A stretch of 64,000 nucleotides of DNA from Bursaphelenchus xylophilus (lineage: Eukaryota > Nematoda > Chromadorea > Rhabditida > Aphelenchoididae), in contig CAJFCV020000001.1 of assembly GCA_904066235.2 (NCBI GenBank), forward strand, positions 3,472,001-3,536,000, given 5' to 3'. The notes below the pieces were generated by a model that worked only from the letters and a program-made list of their open reading frames with translations, was not told the DNA's origin and did no database searches. Numbering within the stretch: position 1 is the first letter of the stretch; every line of letters starts with the position of its first letter. The translations under genes and the position numbers were made by a program. This document shows positions 59,170-64,000 of the stretch, piece by piece.

Positions 59170-59963
59170 ATGGAGCGTTTGACGTGCCCCTTTCATACAG
59201 AGGCGGAGTTGATAGAAGATTTTAGATGTGGAGATCTGATTTGCCCAGAGTGTGGCGTCGTTGTCGGCGAACGGATCTTTGACGTCTTAAATGATGTGCC
59301 TTTTTATACCACAACACCTACACCAAAAATGTCTGAAGAGAATACAAAAATATTACAAGAGATGACCAGTAAAGGACATCTGCCCTCAAGCCTTGAAAAG
59401 GATGTTTCAATCCTATTTGACAGAATTAAAGACTATGTAAAAAACACTAGTGACAAACATGTTTTAGCCACTTGCTTGTACATAACATGTCGTAAAAATG
59501 GGGTTCCACGGAGTTTCAAAGGTTATCAATGACCCAAGCGTTTCATTTTTCCCTTTTTAGAAATCTCAGAATTGTCGGCGGTTAACATAAAGAAGATCTA
59601 TAAATGTTTCAAACAGATCCCCGGAAATATTGCCAATGCAAACAAACCGATTGGAGTCGAGGAATATGCAAGCAGATTTTGCGCTTATCTAGGGCTCTCC
59701 TATAAAAGACAGGCTCAACTAGTAAAAATGGTTCATACAGTTCAAAATAAAAGTGTGCTGACGGGGTAACATATATCAATCTAAAAAATAAAAAAATGTT
59801 CAGAAATCCTCTTCTTTCAACTATCGCTGCAACTTTATACTACATGTGCAGAGAAGAATACACACTAATGGACATTTACAGGGCAACAGCTGTGAGCAAG
59901 AATACACTTCGTAAACTACAGAAACAGATTGAAAAAGTCTTCGAGGAAGAAAAATCCGACTGA
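59170..59963 (+). CDS. TFIIB-like basal transcription factor encoded by the Maverick
   Basis: TFIIB bridges TBP at promoters to RNA polymerase II. Exons 59170-59521, 59561-59765 and 59804-59963 join in frame across 39- and 38-nt introns to 238 residues. The N-terminus has a zinc ribbon, with CPFH (residues 6-9) and CPEC (25-28) as likely ligand pairs, and the family context EDFRCGDLICPECGVVVGER. The first cyclin fold contains LATCLYITCRKNGVPRSFKE, very close to cellular TFIIB and running across the first splice. The second contains TIAATLYYMCREEYTL followed by a helix-turn-helix-like AVSKNTLRK. Cellular TFIIB is about 310 residues, so this copy is compact, mainly in the linker. It lies just upstream of the polymerase on the same strand. 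It could serve late or element-specific promoters, which is inference. Confidence 0.9.
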
Positions 59964-60089
59964 CCCCCTTTTATCGTTAAATGTTCCCCTTATCCTTACA
60001 CCTATTTACAATGTTTTGATTCCCTCTTATTATCATATATTTTTCGTGAACTGTTGGCGTGTTATTATCGTATCTTTCTTAATTCAATT

Positions 60090-60111
60090 AATAAAGAAAA
60101 AAATTTTTTAG
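60090..60111 (+). promoter_or_regulatory. Poly(A) signal and splice acceptor between TFIIB-like and polymerase genes
   Basis: AATAAA at 60090-60095 is followed at once by TTTTTTAG ending at 60111, directly before the polymerase ATG. This is like the junction between genes in nematode operons, where the upstream message is cleaved and the downstream one receives a spliced leader. Confidence 0.45.
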
Positions 60112-63100
60112 ATGACTAACGAAATAGAACAACCACCTTCCAAGAGAAGGCGTCTTACACCCCTGAGGGACTTATCGAATATAAGAGACCCGGCCGTCGA
60201 TTATCATAGATCGGCTCCCAATTTTCGCCAATGCTCGGAAACCATTATGGAAGAGCAGACAAACTCCAATCATCCACCTTCCAAGAGAAGGCGTCTTACA
60301 CCCCTGAGGGACTTATCGAATATAAGAGACCCGGCCGTCGATTATCATAGATCGGCTCCCAATTTTCGCCAATGCTCGGAAACCATTATGGAAGAGCAGA
60401 CAAACTCCAATCATGAAGAATCAATAAAAATGACAACCCAAGAACAAAATAATACATTGTCCATTGAAGACATTCTCAGGCCCGACTTTAAGGTCTTAGG
60501 GCCCGCAGAACTCATGCAGTACATGCAGCTACTCGAAAGGTATCTCTTGTTTTTTTCTCTGATTCATTTTTTAGTGATGATCTCTCAAACATCCCATCGA
60601 GTTCTTCACATAATCCCCGCGAAATGATGATGCAAAAACTTTTGGAAGATCTCGACTTTTACAAGGAATTCTCAGAAACCAATGTTTCTCTAGATGATCT
60701 TGACGAGGAAAATTTTTCTGATCCGTGCTTTGACATGGCAAGGTTTTTAGGAGGCACAGATACCCTCCCTGAATTTGACGATTTTTTCAGACCTCTCCCT
60801 CAAAAAGGCCGGGGGTAAGTGCAATAATCGTATAAAAAAAAGTCAAAAAATTTTATTATAGAATACAATTCTTCCGTGTCGGAGCCTCTCGAGTTAAAAC
60901 GTCAGAGAGATTTAAATGCTACTCAAGAGAACAAAAGTACCATATACACATTAGTGAAAACATGAGTGATTTTGAAAAACGTTTCAATCAGCTTGTAGAA
61001 CAATCAGTCAACGAGTGCCTCAGAGAAGGTAAACACTTTAAAAAAAAAATCAAATTTAATTTCTAGTTGAAAGAGGAGGATCAGAAAGGGCCATGTATGT
61101 AGGTGTGAGAGTATCGTCCGATAACTTAACGAGACCTCTAAATCATTTCTCCAAAAGAAATGTTTTCGATCCTAAACATCTTTACACAAAATTATTCAAA
61201 ATTGCACAGTCATCCAAAACTCCAAGCTTGTTGGGGAAACCCTTTGTACTCAACATAACAGTTCTATATGGCAGAATCGGTGGCGCTCCCCCGACACGAC
61301 AGACAACTAGATCCTTTTTGGAGACAAGTACAGGCATTTTCCATGTTAACACTCAGAAGAATGATTGTCTTCCTGTATCCATAAACATCTCTAGGCTTGC
61401 AACTACCAAGGATCTTCCGGGCCATAAAAAATCTGAACGAAAATTGTACAAGGCTCGAAAATTTACAAAACCAACAGAATGTGCTGAACTAAAAGAAGCA
61501 TACAAACATTTTAAGGCTGCAAGTTTAACAGGAAAGGAAAGCATCGAGTTCACGGTTGGCCTCTGGGAAGCTTTCATGGACCAAAAATACCCAGAAGCCG
61601 CTCCACATAAAATTATAGTTTTTGATCGGAGATCTTTTGAGCACGGATGGAGTTACCCGAAACTGGAGAAGGATGAGATTTTGGATGTAAAAACTCCAAT
61701 TATGCTTTATTACCACGACAATCACTACGACTCCATATGGAGTCCCACTGCTTTCTTCGGAGTCAGATCTTTCTCCAATTTATGTTTCAGTTGTCGGAAA
61801 TTGATGAGAGAATCAATCGATCATACAGCTAGATGCCAGAAAAAATGCACCAAGTGTTGTCGTATAGGAAACGACTTTCCTTGTAAGGATGATGGCTTTG
61901 AAAAGAAGTGCGCCGCATGTACAAAAAAGTTTTTAAACAAGGATTGCTATGAACACCATCTGAAGAAAAACATTTGCTTTTATTACAAAAAATGTGACAA
62001 ATGTGATCAGGCATATTCAAAAAAGAATGGGCATTTATGTGGATTAAGTTTTTGCGTGTCATGCCGAGGCTTTCACGAAGTCGGGAGTGAGTGTTACGTC
62101 AACCCCATACCTGTGCCTAAAAAACCTGTCAACTACAACTTGTGTGCCTTTGACTTTGAAACTACCACCACTCCTTTGAACGATAACTCGAACAGAAGTC
62201 AACACTCTGTAAATTTCGCATCAATTCACAAGGCCTGTACAACTTGTATGGCAAACGGTAAATGGAGAGACGAAGAGACTCCATGTGAAAAATGTGGAGA
62301 GCATCTAAAGACGTTTAGTATTCCTCATGGTGACTCCGAAAATGTTGTCAAAGACGTATGGGAGTATCTAAAAAGTTGCGCAAAAAAGATACCAGTCCTC
62401 GCAATAGCACATTTCGGAGGCAAATTCGATTGTCATTTGCTCATGAAAGAAATAAACAAAGACAAGAGTAGGTCATTGCAACAAATTCAAATATTTTTTT
62501 CAGCCATCTCCAAGATCGATATGATCTTGACAGGGGCCAAATATTACACAATTAATGTCGCTGGAACTGCTGGAGCTTTCACAGAGGTCAAATTTACAGA
62601 CTCTTTTAATTACCTCCAAATGCCTCTCGGATCGATGCCAAAGGCTTTGGGTCTTGAAGTTGATTCCAAGGGGACATTCCCCCATCTCTTTAACACTCCT
62701 GCTCACTATCAAGCTGACCTCCCTCATCATCCGGATATTCAATATTATTGTCCAGACAGTTTGAATGCGAACAAAAGACAAGAGTTGCTTGACTTTTACG
62801 AAGAAAATCGGGATAAACCTTTCAACTTCAAACAACAGTTGTACGATTATGGAATTCAAGACACCAGAATCCTGCTGCATGCCTTAGTAAAGTTTAGAAG
62901 TATGATTCAAGAGCATTGTCCTACGGACGATGTATTATACTACTGTCCAACCCTTGCTTCTTCATGTCTGAGAATCTGGCGAATGTTAGACCTGGAGGAA
63001 CGGACCGTCATCAGAACTCCTACTATTGGGTTTGGAGATTTTATACAACAATCAAAAGTGGCATTACTTTTCTTCAGATGGCTGAGAGACAAAAAGGACA

Positions 63101-64000
63101 TGAAAGATCTCCAATTTAGGGATAATGGGGAAAAAAGGTTAGAACAAAAACAAAAATAATAAAAAAAAAAAAAAATTTTTTTATAGAGTTGAGATTGTCA
63201 TCGACGGAAAGGTCCACAAAATCTCGATAGATGGTTTCTTGGAAAGGCAGAATGAGAAACCTTTGGCATTGGAGCTAAATGGTTGCTATTATCACGGGTG
63301 CAAAGATTGTTGTAAAGATCTCGGAGACCGTTTGCCCTCTGGAATATCTGTAAAAGAAGGGTTACTAAAAACAGAAAAAAGAGTAAAAGCTCTCGAAGAT
63401 TTGGGATTTGAAGTCCTTGTTTATAAGGAATGTGAGATTAGGAAAATGTTACAAGAGGACGACGAAATGTCTGCTTATTTTGAGCAGAGATTCTTTTCGG
63501 CGGGTTCTATCAGACTCCGAGATGCCTTCCATGGTGGACGAACTGCTACGCAATGTCTCAAATTTAACGCTAATGAAAGGAAAGGAATAGGATACACAGA
63601 CATTCAGAGTCTTTACCCTTATATCATGGCGACCTATGCAATGCCCATAGGGATACCTACACCCTTATACATTCAAAATTATGATGTGAATTGGGAATCT
63701 GAAGCAGACATTGAGCATGATGGGTTGTATAAAGTTGTTGTTCTTCCTCCTCAGAATCTCGCGCTTCCTGTCCTCCCGATTACCTGTAACAAAAAGTTAA
63801 TCTACCCTCTATGTTATTCATGTGCTCAGGAGAATCAAGGAGCCAGCTACAACAAAAACTTGGTATGCGAACATGGAGAGGAAGAGAGGTCCTTTTTGAC
63901 AACTACAACATCAGTTGAACTTAAAAATGCCCTCAGGAAGGGATACAAAGTCAAGAAAATATTCGAAATTTTGAAATTTAATGAAATGTCGGACGCCCTA
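60112..64000 (+). CDS. Protein-primed family B DNA polymerase (Maverick), 3' end outside window
   Basis: Replicates the linear element from a terminal protein primer. Exons 60112-60539, 60575-60814, 60862-61028, 61067-63137 and 63187 to the edge join in phase and give 1240 codons so far. An in-frame 36-nt segment (62468-62503) has GT-AG ends and may be one more intron. Residues 1-280 are a non-conserved extension with an exact duplicated 47-residue block containing KRRR. A Cys/His-rich zinc-binding region spans about 518-620. The proofreading exonuclease follows: Exo I Asp641-x-Glu643, Exo II ending at Asp733, Exo III Tyr873/Asp877. The Exo II block reads HFGGKFD, where Asn is usual in place of Phe. 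ELNGCYYHGC (63274 onward) is a Maverick polymerase feature. Polymerase motif A (DIQSLYP) is at 63599. Motifs B and C lie outside. Confidence 0.93.
60133..60414 (+). repeat. Exact in-frame 141-bp tandem duplication in the polymerase gene
   Basis: Units 60133-60273 and 60274-60414 appear identical at every base. Each codes for 47 residues that begin PPSKRRRLTPLRDL, a possible nuclear localisation signal. Zero divergence implies a very recent event. Confidence 0.93.

Larger units (their letters stand above)
54606..64000. mobile_element. Maverick/Polinton, left portion (runs off the window)
   Basis: A virus-like DNA transposon. Evidence is the diagnostic pair of a retroviral-type integrase and a protein-primed family B DNA polymerase, with a capsid-type gene between them. 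Genes are on both strands, tightly packed, with introns of 34-49 nt and poly(A) signals within a few bases of stop codons. The left end is placed between the last recognised host coding sequence (53086) and the first element gene (54803). Terminal inverted repeats cannot be checked because the right end is outside. ATPase, protease and major capsid genes are expected to the right but not seen. Confidence 0.85.

Noticed and set aside
59137..59196. Start of the capsid-type gene at the most upstream Met (59196)
   Set aside because: It would overlap the opposing TFIIB-like gene, and the extra residues look unlike the family start. Met at 59136 (or 59127) fits better.

Overview
The window looks like the nuclear genome of a rhabditid nematode, most likely a Caenorhabditis-type species. 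The evidence is AT-rich non-coding DNA, TTTTCAG-type splice acceptors, a nematode Str-superfamily chemoreceptor, many short palindromic transposons, and a TENT5/FAM46 gene of the nematode form. I cannot name the species.

From 1 to 46.4 kb there is one host gene on the + strand, tent-5, a cytoplasmic non-canonical poly(A) polymerase. Its six exons (2157-46355) join in frame to 568 codons. Introns 1 and 2 are about 21.5 and 18.1 kb long. They are filled with diverged interspersed repeats, minisatellites, palindromic MITEs and several large inverted repeats of 0.6-2.4 kb, some of which contain tRNA-like pol III promoter cores. No convincing nested protein gene is visible in them; the short open frames there fall in repeats. 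From 46.4 to 51.5 kb is repeat-rich intergenic DNA.

From 51.55 to 53.09 kb is a Str-superfamily seven-transmembrane chemoreceptor (+). It is readable through about the fifth membrane segment and then stops abruptly. From 53.1 to 54.6 kb lie tandem repeats (a near-perfect 110-bp unit, then purine-rich units, then GCGCAACC-type repeats).

From 54.8 kb to the right edge is the left part of a Maverick/Polinton, a virus-like DNA transposon. It is compact, uses both strands and has very short introns (34-49 nt). Its genes in order are: a small unknown protein (-), a putative OB-fold protein (+), a retroviral-type integrase with a chromodomain-like tail (-), a small unknown protein (+), a putative capsid-type protein with a Ser/Thr/Pro-rich middle (-), a clear TFIIB homologue (+), and a protein-primed family B DNA polymerase (+) that runs off the window just past its motif A. 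Packaging ATPase, maturation protease and major capsid genes are not seen and would be expected to the right.

The most unusual content is the TFIIB-like gene beside the polymerase, which suggests the element supplies its own basal transcription factor. Others are an exact in-frame 141-bp duplication in the N-terminal extension of the polymerase, a GC-AG intron in tent-5, and palindromes with tRNA-like cores or mirrored tandem arrays.
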